Positions 8,583-17,073 of a DNA stretch of 64,000 nt are shown here, one piece after another. The position numbers and the translations under genes are program-made. The notes beneath the pieces were generated by a model, which was not told where the DNA came from, did not search any database, and saw only the letters and a program-made list of their open reading frames with translations. The stretch is from the NCBI RefSeq assembly GCF_023721755.1, contig NZ_JAMDLH010000001.1, positions 434,001 to 498,000 of the forward strand, read 5' to 3'. How positions within the stretch are numbered: position 1 is the stretch's first letter; each line of letters starts with the position of its first letter. This DNA comes from Pleomorphomonas sp. NRK KF1 (lineage in GTDB: Bacteria; Pseudomonadota; Alphaproteobacteria; Rhizobiales; Pleomorphomonadaceae).

Positions 8583-9374
8583 TCAAGCCTCCCGAACGTC
8601 TTGCGATACGGCATTCGCGGCGTTGCGGACCAATCCGGCCAGCATCTCGTAACGCTCCGGCGTGATCATATCTGCCTGACCGACGGTGGCTATGGCAGCC
8701 ACCACACGATTACGACCATCGAAAACCGGCGCAGCGATGCAGGACGTGTCGTCGAGGACTTCACGATCGTCAAGAGCCCAGCCGCGCTGCCGTATAAGCT
8801 CGAGTTCCCGACGCATGGCGTCCGGCGATGCAATGGAGCGTGGTGTCGCCTTCGTCCAGTCGAGATCGGCGAGCAGACGCATTCTGTCCGCTTCGTCGAG
8901 GAAGGCCAATAAAGCCTTGCCCGTTGCCGCTCGGTTAAGGGGCCAGCGCATGCCTTCGTATCCTGAGCAGCGAGCGTCGCCTCCGGGGCGCGCACTGGCG
9001 AGAACCACGGCGTCCCGTCCCTCGAATGTGGCGATCTCGCAACGGAATCCCGACTGACCGGCCAACAATTCCAAATGCTTGAGCGAAAGGCTGTCAATGG
9101 TTCGCTGGCGGATGCCGAGACATCCCAGTTCGCAAATCTTCGGCCCCAGCACGAATCGGCCATCGGCCTGAAGCTGGACGGCGCTGATGTCCACAAGAGC
9201 CTTGAGAAGCTGATGTGTCGTGCTCTTCGGGAGATCGAGCGTCTTTTGAATCGTCGAGAAAGCCAGTCTGCCACGACGACCGATCAGATCGAGAATCATC
9301 ACTGCCTTTCGCAATGACGGAACGGCAACCGCGCGGCGTGATGCGGCTGTATCTTTACCTTCTTCACGGACCAT
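8583..9374 (-). CDS. IclR-family transcriptional regulator
   Basis: Regulator of 263 residues with an N-terminal winged helix-turn-helix (about residues 20-80, LRKAVMILDLIG...LPKSTTHQLLKALV). A C-terminal effector-binding domain follows, with GYEGMRWPLNRAATGKALLAF and the IclR signature ending in IAAPVFDGRNRVVAAIATVG. These proteins usually bind small aromatic or organic acids. It is divergent from the EamA exporter with 270 bases between, so that exporter is a possible target. The ligand is unknown. Confidence 0.88.
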   Translation of the reverse strand: MVREEGKDTAASRRAVAVPSLRKAVMILDLIGRRGRLAFSTIQKTLDLPKSTTHQLLKALVDISAVQLQADGRFVLGPKICELGCLGIRQRTIDSLSLKHLELLAGQSGFRCEIATFEGRDAVVLASARPGGDARCSGYEGMRWPLNRAATGKALLAFLDEADRMRLLADLDWTKATPRSIASPDAMRRELELIRQRGWALDDREVLDDTSCIAAPVFDGRNRVVAAIATVGQADMITPERYEMLAGLVRNAANAVSQDVREA

Positions 9375-9644
9375 TGCCCGCCCTCATAGAATTGTCATCG
9401 GTGACAAGCTTACGACGTGCGGAAAACCCGGCCATCCGTGGCGACACGTGGATATGTATAAAAAGTCGCATTCGTTGAATGACAATGCCGGATGACGACG
9501 GGAAATTCGCTTGCGCCAAAGACCGACTCCTTGCACAAACCACGCAGCCGGCGATCGTTCCGCTTCTTGCCGCCTTGTCTTTTCCTTCCTGTCAGGGGTT
9601 TGAACGGTCCGGTGGAAACGTCGGTCTGAGCCCCGGAGCCGCCC

Positions 9645-10583
9645 ATGCCAACCCTTCCCGAAACGTCTGGAGAGGCGCCATCGCAGCCGTCTCGGGACAC
9701 GGAGCGGACTTTGTTGGCCATTCTGCTGGTTGTTGGCTCGACGATCTTCTTCGCCGGGGGCGACGTTGGCGCCAAGCTGATGAAGGAAACGGCACCCGCC
9801 CAGCTCGCGACTTGGTTTCGCTACTTCGTGCTGTTTCTGGTGGCGTTTCCCTGGGCCCTGTCATCCCGCGGCCTGTCTGTGTTTCGGCCGGCAAGCTATC
9901 TCTTGCAGATCGGTCGCGGCCTCGCTGCCGTGGCCTCCACCAGTTTTTTCATCTTGGGCTTGGCCTATCTCGACGTTCCCTCCAACACGGCTATCCATTT
10001 TATCTCGCCCATTATCGTGATGGTGCTTTCCATCTTCGTTCTGGGGGAGATGGTCGGGATTCGCCGTTGGCTGGCGGCGGTGGTCGGGTTCTCGGGTGTG
10101 TTGCTGATCGTTCGTCCGGGCACTGACAGTTTTCAACTCGCAGCGCTCTTTCCGCTCGGATCGGCGACGGCCTGGGCATTGGGGGCGCTTTTCACGCGCC
10201 TCATGAAGAGCGAACCAACTGAAGTCACGTTCATGTGGACCGGCCTGATCGGCCTTGGCGTATCGACGCTTTTGGTCCTGCCCGTGTTTCACATCCCCAC
10301 CGGCCGGGAGCTCGCCTACGGAATCGGTGGCTCCTTGAGCTTTACGCTGGCCCACATGCTGTTCATTTCCGGTTTGAAGTTGGCGCCGCTCTCGCTGCTG
10401 GCGCCCATTACCTACGTGCAACTGGTGTCGGCCGGTATTCTGTCCTATCTGTTCTTCGGCGATTTCCCGAGCTATTATACCCTTCTAGGGTCAGCGTTGA
10501 TTGCTGGCTCGGGCCTATATTCGGCTCACCGCGAGCGGATCCGGCAGAGAATGCCTGCGATGCCGGCACCACCCGTGCAATAG
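9645..10583 (+). CDS. EamA/DMT-family transporter
   Basis: Inner-membrane drug/metabolite transporter of 312 residues with about ten hydrophobic segments in two EamA repeats (roughly residues 20-155 and 165-300). The first half shows GGDVGAKLMKETAPAQLATWFRY and the second LGALFTRLMKSEPTEV, as in RhaT/RarD-like exporters. The ATG at 9645 has GGAG about 11 bases upstream. It is divergent from the IclR gene. The substrate cannot be predicted, although many relatives export amino acids or metabolites. Confidence 0.85.
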   Translation: MPTLPETSGEAPSQPSRDTERTLLAILLVVGSTIFFAGGDVGAKLMKETAPAQLATWFRYFVLFLVAFPWALSSRGLSVFRPASYLLQIGRGLAAVASTSFFILGLAYLDVPSNTAIHFISPIIVMVLSIFVLGEMVGIRRWLAAVVGFSGVLLIVRPGTDSFQLAALFPLGSATAWALGALFTRLMKSEPTEVTFMWTGLIGLGVSTLLVLPVFHIPTGRELAYGIGGSLSFTLAHMLFISGLKLAPLSLLAPITYVQLVSAGILSYLFFGDFPSYYTLLGSALIAGSGLYSAHRERIRQRMPAMPAPPVQ

Positions 10584-10705
10584 CGGTCCGCGCCCCCTTT
10601 TCCGGGCGGAACCATCATGCGCAATCTTCGTTTGTTGTATGCGGCGCTGGCGGACTCTTGTTCTTCGGTGCTTTCGGATTTCAGCAAGCGATAGGAGAAC
10701 ACCCT

Positions 10706-11005
10706 ATGAAGAGATCTTCAATTATTTGGGTCGTCATTGCGGTCATCGTGGTGATTGGCGCCATCGTCTACTTCTCGGGCAACACCGGCACCACCACGCC
10801 TCCACCGCCTGCCACGTCCAGTGCACCTGCGGCCCCCGCCGAGCCTGCTCCCGCGACCACTGCGCCTGAAACTCCGGCTGCTCCCGCCACTCCGGCGACC
10901 CCTGCGCCCGAAACTCCGGCTGCTCCTGCCGAGCCGGCAACTCCGGCGCCGACGACGCCTGAGACACCGGCCGCTCCGGCCACGCCGCCCGCCACAACAC
11001 CCTGA
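10706..11005 (+). CDS. Small membrane-anchored Pro/Ala/Thr-rich protein
   Basis: A 99-residue product not assigned to any family. Residues 5-24 form one hydrophobic membrane segment after MKRSS. The remaining 75 residues are almost entirely Pro, Ala, Thr and Glu, in imperfect repeats of the type APETPAAPAEPATPAP. This suggests an inner-membrane anchor with an extended periplasmic tail, like a spacer. AGGAG (10693-10697) stands 8 bases before the ATG, which supports translation. It ends before an 11-base-pair terminator stem. The low-complexity tail limits any homology argument. Confidence 0.65.
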   Translation: MKRSSIIWVVIAVIVVIGAIVYFSGNTGTTTPPPPATSSAPAAPAEPAPATTAPETPAAPATPATPAPETPAAPAEPATPAPTTPETPAAPATPPATTP

Positions 11006-11058
11006 CGTCCGTTGTCTCGACTGACCATTGAGCCAGGGCTTACTTGGAAATGAACGAA

Positions 11059-11093
11059 AAAAATCGGCGCCCTGATGAGGCGCCGATTTCATT
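11059..11093. terminator. Bidirectional intrinsic terminator
   Basis: AAATCGGCGCC (11061-11071) and GGCGCCGATTT (11079-11089) form a perfect 11-base-pair stem with a 7-base loop. On the minus strand the stem runs into a T-rich tract, giving a strong terminator for the 11108-11539 gene. On the plus strand the tail is weaker and would serve the 10706 gene. Confidence 0.8.
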
Positions 11094-11107
11094 TGAACGA
11101 ACGAAGT

Positions 11108-11539
11108 TCAGAGCGTGCGGTCGATAGCCGAGGTCCGGGGTGTTCCGCCCGTTCCCTCCCAGGCTTCGATCATCGCCTGCATGCGCATGGCGAACTCCTG
11201 GCTGTCCTGAACAACCGCGGTATTCCCGGGCGAATCGACAGGCTGTTCCGTCGCCTTGCTTTGATCCGACATCAACACCTCGAAGCCGGATACCTGATCG
11301 AGTGGACTGGTCTTGACGGTGTTCGCCTTGGTCAAGGAGTTGGCCGAAGCCGCGCCTGTACCCTGCCCTTCGGACTTGTCCGTTGCCGTCTCGACGGTGT
11401 TGCCATCCGTCTTCTCGGCAACCTTGACGGCCTTTTCCGCGCTGAGGTCGGTTGTCGTCGACTGGTTCTGCTCGGTCGGCGTTCTCGGCACCGGCGAGGT
11501 CACACCGGTAAGGACCGGTTTTACGCTCCCGATATCCAT
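11108..11539 (-). CDS. Hypothetical low-complexity protein
   Basis: 143-residue protein of unknown function. It lacks a signal peptide and membrane segments. The first 85 residues are rich in Thr, Ser, Lys and Gln and probably disordered. A more ordered stretch near the end (about residues 108-128, SQEFAMRMQAMIEAWEG) could form a helix. The ATG at 11539 follows GGACAG-like sequence, and a strong terminator follows the stop, so it looks like a true monocistronic gene. I do not recognise the family. Confidence 0.6.
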   Translation of the reverse strand: MDIGSVKPVLTGVTSPVPRTPTEQNQSTTTDLSAEKAVKVAEKTDGNTVETATDKSEGQGTGAASANSLTKANTVKTSPLDQVSGFEVLMSDQSKATEQPVDSPGNTAVVQDSQEFAMRMQAMIEAWEGTGGTPRTSAIDRTL

Positions 11540-11622
11540 GATCTGTCCTTTCGCGCCGGATAGCGGATGATCCGGATCATCGAAGGAAGTCTATCTCGAG
11601 GACCTGAAAGGAGTGTTCTTGC

Positions 11623-11644
11623 CATCGTTAAATTTTTAACGATG
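11623..11644. repeat. 10-bp inverted repeat upstream of the hypothetical gene
   Basis: CATCGTTAAA (11623-11632) is mirrored by TTTAACGATG (11635-11644) across two bases. It lies about 85 bases upstream of the 11108-11539 gene and could be an operator for it. It also lies beyond the stop of the TPP-enzyme gene and could form a hairpin with an AT-rich core. No regulator can be named. Confidence 0.45.
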
Positions 11645-11759
11645 TGCATGACAATCGTCGCCGCCACTTGTCTGAGCGTGGCCGCTCCCATCTTCAGGCG
11701 GCGGCCACTAAACCAGAGAAGATGTTAATGGGTCATCAACGGCATGCGAATGACATCTT

Positions 11760-13430
11760 TCAAGGCGCGGGATGGATAAATGGCCAGGGAGACGCTTCTC
11801 CGTCGGGCGGCACAACGACGCGGACGAGCACCGTCCGCTCGGCTGCGAGCGCGCTGGGCAGTATGGCGGCCAACTCGGCCGGCGATTCGACCGAATGCGC
11901 TTCGATGCCGAAAGCTTCGGCCAGCTTGAGAAAGTCCGGGTTCTGGAGTTCCGAGGCGATGAAGCGCCCCTCGAAACGGGTCCTCTGGTCCCGGCGGACA
12001 TTTCCGTAGGCGCCATTGTCGAACACCACGGTCACCACGCCTATTCCCTCCTGTGCCGCGGTTGCCAACTCCTGCACGCCAAACATGAACCCACCGTCGC
12101 CGCAGACGGTGATGACTTTGCGATCGGGATTGGCGACCTTGACGCCGAGAGCCGTCGGAAAACCGTAGCCGAGCGTGCCCTGATACCCCTCGCTGACATA
12201 GGTTCGAGGCAGCCGGGCGTCCCAGGCGAAGTAGGACGCAAAACCAACCTGACAGAGCTCGGTCAGGAAGAAGCCATCGTCCGGTAACGCCGCTCGAATC
12301 GCCTTGAGATAGTCGACTTCGGGCTGAACTCGCGCAACTTCGGCTTCCACGGTCTCCTTGGCGGCGCTGATCTCGGTGCGAATGACGGCGCCATCGCGTC
12401 TGTGAGCATCCATCGCGAGGCGACGGATCGCATCAGTCAGCGCCCGGGCTCCGACCTTGGAATCGGCGACTATGGATGCGTCGGCCTTGAGGCGGATCAT
12501 TTCCTCGGGGTCAACGTCGATCCGGACAAGTTTGCGCCCGCCGGGCAGGCGCTCATGATAGGTCATCATGCCGGTCCAGCGCATGGTCGGCAGTTCCAGC
12601 CGCGTGCCGATGCCCAGCACGACGTCCGTTTCCGGATAGAGGCGATGGGCGACGGCCGATGAGAGGCCAAGTGGCTCGCTTTCCGACATGATGCCTCTAC
12701 CGCCACGCAAGGCCGTCACGGGCGCATCAAGTAGGGTGGCGAGCGCCCTCACCTCCTCCGCGGCATGCTGGGCGCCGCTGCCGGTCATGATCATCGGTCG
12801 ACGAGCCGCGACGAGCAGCCTTGCCGCCGCTTCGACCGCCGCAGCCTCGGGTTCCGTCGGCGAGGGCAGAATCGCACCGCCAAGAAACTCCGTAACCGCC
12901 GTTGCCGCCATGCTGTCCCATGCCATTTCGAGAGCAACCGGACCGGGACGGCCTGTCAGCATCTCTCGAAAAGCCTGATTGACGAGCGCCGGCGCATCCT
13001 CGACGCGCTCGATCCGAGCCGACCATTTGGTCATGCGTCGCAGAAGGCCGAGTTGATCGGGAACCTCGTGGAGATGCCCACGTCCCTTGCCCTCGAAGGT
13101 CGAAGGAACATTGCCGGTGATCATCAGGACCGGCGCGCAACAACCGAGAGCGGTAATCAGAGCCGCGCCAGCGTTCAGAACGCCCGGCCCCGGAACCACG
13201 GAGAACACGCCGGGACGACCGGTGGAGCGGGCGTAACCGAAGGCCATGTAGCCTGAGGCCTGTTCATGACGGGCGCTGTAGGTGCGGATCTTGTCCGTCG
13301 ACAGCGCCAGCGCGTCGAAAAGCGGATAGGTCTGCGCACCCGGCAGGCCGAAGACGGTGTCCACACCATTGGCGATAAGCGCGTCAACGATCGCGCGACC
13401 GCCGGAGACGGCGTCACGGACTTGCAGCAT
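11760..13430 (-). CDS. Thiamine pyrophosphate-dependent enzyme (acetolactate synthase-like)
   Basis: Three-domain TPP enzyme of 556 residues in the IlvB/oxalyl-CoA decarboxylase superfamily. The N-terminal Pyr domain has the catalytic glutamate in ARHEQASGYMAFGYAR (about residue 56). A central domain follows (about 190-330). The C-terminal PP domain carries the GDG...N cofactor motif in CGDGGFMFGVQELATA...FDN (about 445-475). It sits 27 bases downstream of an aromatic-type aminotransferase and is probably co-transcribed with it, suggesting work on a 2-oxo acid released by transamination. No small regulatory IlvH subunit is present, so a role in branched-chain synthesis is less likely. The exact reaction is unknown. 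Confidence 0.82.
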   Translation of the reverse strand: MLQVRDAVSGGRAIVDALIANGVDTVFGLPGAQTYPLFDALALSTDKIRTYSARHEQASGYMAFGYARSTGRPGVFSVVPGPGVLNAGAALITALGCCAPVLMITGNVPSTFEGKGRGHLHEVPDQLGLLRRMTKWSARIERVEDAPALVNQAFREMLTGRPGPVALEMAWDSMAATAVTEFLGGAILPSPTEPEAAAVEAAARLLVAARRPMIMTGSGAQHAAEEVRALATLLDAPVTALRGGRGIMSESEPLGLSSAVAHRLYPETDVVLGIGTRLELPTMRWTGMMTYHERLPGGRKLVRIDVDPEEMIRLKADASIVADSKVGARALTDAIRRLAMDAHRRDGAVIRTEISAAKETVEAEVARVQPEVDYLKAIRAALPDDGFFLTELCQVGFASYFAWDARLPRTYVSEGYQGTLGYGFPTALGVKVANPDRKVITVCGDGGFMFGVQELATAAQEGIGVVTVVFDNGAYGNVRRDQRTRFEGRFIASELQNPDFLKLAEAFGIEAHSVESPAELAAILPSALAAERTVLVRVVVPPDGEASPWPFIHPAP

Positions 13431-13457
13431 GGTCTTCCTCCCGAAAGGGCCGGTTGG

Positions 13458-14630
13458 TCAGTCGACGGGGTAACCCACGGCCTTGAGAGCCGTCACGAAG
13501 GATGGAATGTCGCGAACATGGAGACCGGCGACATTGATCCGACCCGAACCTGCCATGTAAACGGCATGGTCCTTTCTGAGGGCAAGAACCTGTTCGGTGC
13601 TGAGCGCCAGCGTCGAAAACATGCCGGTCTGCGTTTCGTGAGCCTTGAGGCCCGGACCGGCTGCCGCGAGCGCCGAGCGCACGCCGCGAACGCGCGCGCC
13701 CATGCGGTCGATTTCCTCGCGCCAGACGCGTGTCAGTTCGGGATCTTCGAGAATGGTGCGAACGATGGCGGCGCCGTGGTCCGGCGGCATCGACCAGGAT
13801 ACCCGGCTGAAGGCGGCGAGATTGGACATCACCACCGAGGCCGTCTTGGCGTCGCGTGCCTTGACATAAAGGGCGCCGACGCGCTCGCGATAGAGGCCGA
13901 AGTTCTTGTCGCAGGAATAGGCAACCATCACCTCATCGAGGTTATCCGTCAGCAGACGCACGCCATAGGCATCGCCCTCGAGTCCCTTGCCGAGGCCGTG
14001 ATAGGCGAAGTCGATCAACGGAACCACGCCGGTTTCCTGCAGCGCCTTCAGCACCGTCCGCCAATCCTCTGGCTCCAACTCGCCACCTGTCGGGTTGTGA
14101 CAGCAACCGTGAAGCAGAACGATGTCGCCAGCCGACGCGCCCTCGATTGCCGCCACCAGCGAGGCGACGTTCACTGTCTGCGTCTTCACGTCGAAATAGG
14201 GATGCGGCACCGCCTTGAGACGCGTGGCGTTGAGAATCTGAAGATGGTTCGGCCAGGTCGGGGCGCCGTAGAGGATCTTGGCGTCGGGACGTGCCAAAGC
14301 CACCAGATCCGCCGCAAGCCGAACGGCGCCGGTGCCTCCGGGGGTCTGGATGCCGACGACGCAATCGCCCGGATCCTTGCCGAAGACGATCGGCTTGAGG
14401 AGATCGGTATAAGCCGGATCGCCTTCCGGCCCGAGATAGGCTTTGGTGGTTCGCGTATCGAGAAGCACCTTCTCGGCGGCCTTAACCGCCGCCATGATCG
14501 GCGTGACACCATTGTCGTCGCGGTAGACGCCGACGCCGAGGTCGAGCTTCTGTGGACGGGGATCGGCCCGGTAAAGTCCGATGAGGGCAAGCAAGGCGTC
14601 GGCGGGCTGTTCGGGAAGGGTGTCAAACAT
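13458..14630 (-). CDS. Aromatic/aspartate-type aminotransferase (TyrB/AspC family)
   Basis: PLP-dependent class I aminotransferase of 390 residues that moves the amino group of aspartate or aromatic amino acids to 2-oxoglutarate. Matches to TyrB/AspC include MFDTLPEQPADALLAL at the start, LDLGVGVYRDDNG, HGCCHNPTGG, DFAYHGLGKGLE and SCDKNFGLYRERVG, whose lysine should bind PLP. The ATG at 14630 is preferred to a GTG at 14666 because it gives the standard family N-terminus. It is divergent from an Lrp/AsnC regulator and upstream of a TPP enzyme; the trio looks like an amino-acid catabolic unit. Aspartate versus aromatic preference is undecided. Confidence 0.85.
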   Translation of the reverse strand: MFDTLPEQPADALLALIGLYRADPRPQKLDLGVGVYRDDNGVTPIMAAVKAAEKVLLDTRTTKAYLGPEGDPAYTDLLKPIVFGKDPGDCVVGIQTPGGTGAVRLAADLVALARPDAKILYGAPTWPNHLQILNATRLKAVPHPYFDVKTQTVNVASLVAAIEGASAGDIVLLHGCCHNPTGGELEPEDWRTVLKALQETGVVPLIDFAYHGLGKGLEGDAYGVRLLTDNLDEVMVAYSCDKNFGLYRERVGALYVKARDAKTASVVMSNLAAFSRVSWSMPPDHGAAIVRTILEDPELTRVWREEIDRMGARVRGVRSALAAAGPGLKAHETQTGMFSTLALSTEQVLALRKDHAVYMAGSGRINVAGLHVRDIPSFVTALKAVGYPVD

Positions 14631-14757
14631 TTTGGGGCCTATCCGGCTGGCGGTGAACGGATCCACCTTATCGGGGTTCGGTGGAAATATCTCTGCGATT
14701 TCCTGAAAGGCAATTGCTCGCGGCGAAGATTTTCAGCATTATGCCGCCCGCTCACGC

Positions 14758-15261
14758 ATGTTTCTTGCGCAGTCGCTTTCGGAGTTCCGCGCCTTGGAAG
14801 AGTTGGATGTGTTCGACCTGCGCCTTCTTGCCGCCATTCAGACGAAAGGCGACATGACCCAGGCGGAACTGTCGGAAATCGTGCACCTCTCCCCTACCCA
14901 GTGTGCCCGCCGTCTGCAGCGCCTCAGGAGCGACGGCTATGTTCGCGACATCGTGGCGATCCTCGATCCGGAAAGACTGGGCATCAACATCATCGCGCAC
15001 ACGCTGGTGGGGCTTCGCAACCACGACGATGAAACGGGCAAGGCGTTCCGGGCCTTTGTGGACGCTGCCGACGAGGTTGTGGAGTGCTGGTCGCAGACGG
15101 GCGACGCCGATTACCTTTTGAAGATCATGGTGAAGGACCTGGGTGAGCTGGCCAGTCTCATTGAGCGTCTGATCACCGCCGTCGGAGGTTTCGCCTCGCT
15201 CCGTTCCTTCGTGGCCTTGAAGGCCATCAAGCGTACGACGACGGTGCCTATCCGCGCGTAA
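14758..15261 (+). CDS. Lrp/AsnC-family regulator
   Basis: Feast/famine regulator of 167 residues. The N-terminal helix-turn-helix (about residues 17-65) includes DVFDLRLLAAIQTKG and LSPTQCARRLQRLRSDGYV. A C-terminal RAM domain for amino-acid binding and oligomerisation follows, with GDADYLLKIMVKDL. It is transcribed away from the aminotransferase with about 130 bases between the start codons, the usual arrangement for a local regulator of amino-acid metabolism. An imperfect inverted pair CTGAAA...TTTCAG in the gap may be part of a binding site. Confidence 0.88.
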   Translation: MFLAQSLSEFRALEELDVFDLRLLAAIQTKGDMTQAELSEIVHLSPTQCARRLQRLRSDGYVRDIVAILDPERLGINIIAHTLVGLRNHDDETGKAFRAFVDAADEVVECWSQTGDADYLLKIMVKDLGELASLIERLITAVGGFASLRSFVALKAIKRTTTVPIRA

Positions 15262-15494
15262 GATCCGCCCTACCCCGCTTGTATTCTGTTCCGCCCATGA
15301 ACCTTGGCGTCGCTTGCTCAAGAGCTCGCGGGGCGGCTTGGCGCGTGCTTTTGTCTGCGCTTTCCGGCTCCAAGCCCGCCACCCCAAAAACAATGCGGAG
15401 ACATTCGTTTTATCTTCATATGATTTCGTATATTTGCTAGCATCGCAACCAATTGAAAGCGTCTACGAAAAGGACGCGATTGGCGGAGACGGCG

Positions 15495-16988
15495 ATGGCG
15501 AATGTGGACATCCTGGTAATTGGTGGCGGCATCAACGGCTGCGGCATTGCGCGTGACGCCGTTGGGCGCGGTTACTCCGTGCTGCTCGCCGAGATGAACG
15601 ATCTCGCCTCCGGTACCTCATCCGCTTCGACAAAGCTGATTCATGGCGGTCTCCGTTACCTTGAGCATTACGAGTTCCGCCTGGTTCGGGAGGCACTGAC
15701 GGAACGCGAAGTGCTTTGGGCCATGGCGCCTCACATCATATGGCCACTGCGTTTCGTCTTGCCGCATCACAGAGGTCTCAGGCCGGCCTGGCTGCTCCGG
15801 CTGGGTCTCTTTCTTTACGATCATCTCGGCGGACGCCGACGTTTGCCGGTCACCCGATCGGTGGATCTTCGCTCGGACGTAACGGGAAAGCCGCTGCAAG
15901 GCGAATACGAGCGCGGTTTCGAATACTCCGACTGCTGGGTACAGGATGCCCGACTCGTCGTGCTGAACGCTTCCGATGCCGCAGCCCATGGCGCCACCAT
16001 CCTTACCCGCACGCGCGTCACGGCGGTTGCTCGCGCCGAGGATTGCTGGATTGTGACGCTCAGAGACGTGGAAACCGGAAAGGACGCTACGGTGACCGCA
16101 GGTCTGCTGGTCAACGCCGCCGGGCCATGGATCGATGAGGTCCTGCGATCGGCTGCCGGCACGCCCGAAGCGCGACACGTCCGCCTGGTTCAGGGCTCTC
16201 ACATCATCGTGCGGAAACTCTACGATCACGACCGCGCCTATATTTTCCAGAATGCCGACGGGCGCATCATCTTCGCGATTCCCTATGAGGGCGACTTCAC
16301 CTTGATCGGCACCACCGACCGCGATTACTCCGGCGATCCGACCGACGTGCGCATCACGGCCGAGGAGATCGCCTATCTCACGGCTGCCGCCTCGGAGTAC
16401 TTCAAGACGCCGATTACAGAGGCCGATATCGTCTGGACCTATTCTGGCATTCGGCCGCTTTACGATGATGGGGCCTCGAAGGCACAGGAGGCGACGCGTG
16501 ACTATGTGCTGAAACTTGCCGGTGAGGAGAACGAGCCAAAGCTGCTCAATGTGTTTGGAGGCAAGATCACCACCTACCGTCGTCTCGCCGAAAGCGCGCT
16601 GACTCTGATCGAAGGCGCACTTGGTGCGCGAGGCGCTCCCTGGACGAAAGGGGCAACTTTGCCGGGCGGCAACGTGCCCTCTGGCGACATCGGCGCCTAC
16701 CGGGCGCGTATCGTCGCCAGCCGCCCAGGCATCGATCCCTGCCTGGTCGAACGACTGGTCCATACCTATGGCACCAAGACCGAAGAGATCCTTGCGGGGG
16801 TCGCCGTCACCGCCGATCTTGGTCGCGACTTCGGTGCCGGACTCACGGAGGCGGAGGTGCGATATCTCGTCCGCAATGAGTGGGCGAGGAGCGCCGAGGA
16901 CATCTTGTGGCGGCGCACCAAGCTCGGTCTTCGCATGACCGAGACCGCGCCGGCGGAAATCGACGCCTTCATCGCCAATCTGCGCTGA
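15495..16988 (+). CDS. glpD: Glycerol-3-phosphate dehydrogenase
   Basis: FAD-dependent sn-glycerol-3-phosphate dehydrogenase, which oxidises glycerol-3-phosphate to dihydroxyacetone phosphate at the inner membrane and passes electrons to quinones. The 497-residue protein starts with the Rossmann motif VIGGGINGCGIARDA. It continues with SSASTKLIHGGLRYLEHYEF, a substrate-domain segment TDRDYSGDP and WTYSGIRPL, then the C-terminal DAO domain. The ATG at 15495 has GGAG about 7 bases upstream and fits the family; an in-frame TTG at 15453 is less likely. glpK follows 85 bases later. No glpR or glpF is adjacent. TTCG-containing AT-rich repeats near 15400-15435 could be regulator sites. Confidence 0.94.
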   Translation: MANVDILVIGGGINGCGIARDAVGRGYSVLLAEMNDLASGTSSASTKLIHGGLRYLEHYEFRLVREALTEREVLWAMAPHIIWPLRFVLPHHRGLRPAWLLRLGLFLYDHLGGRRRLPVTRSVDLRSDVTGKPLQGEYERGFEYSDCWVQDARLVVLNASDAAAHGATILTRTRVTAVARAEDCWIVTLRDVETGKDATVTAGLLVNAAGPWIDEVLRSAAGTPEARHVRLVQGSHIIVRKLYDHDRAYIFQNADGRIIFAIPYEGDFTLIGTTDRDYSGDPTDVRITAEEIAYLTAAASEYFKTPITEADIVWTYSGIRPLYDDGASKAQEATRDYVLKLAGEENEPKLLNVFGGKITTYRRLAESALTLIEGALGARGAPWTKGATLPGGNVPSGDIGAYRARIVASRPGIDPCLVERLVHTYGTKTEEILAGVAVTADLGRDFGAGLTEAEVRYLVRNEWARSAEDILWRRTKLGLRMTETAPAEIDAFIANLR

Positions 16989-17073
16989 CCGGGGGAGGAG
17001 CCGAGGGCGCACTTGCACCGGCTCGGCAAGCAACTAAAACTCAAGCAAACCAAGGGACGGGAGGAGACCGACC

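Noticed and set aside
10235-11005. 256-codon frame ending in the Pro-rich protein
   Set aside because: Its first 157 codons overlap the EamA gene in another frame; the ribosome site at 10693 supports the short protein only.
13266-15032. 588-codon plus-strand frame
   Set aside because: It is antisense to the TPP enzyme and aminotransferase genes and merges into Lrp sequence out of frame; no protein family is visible.
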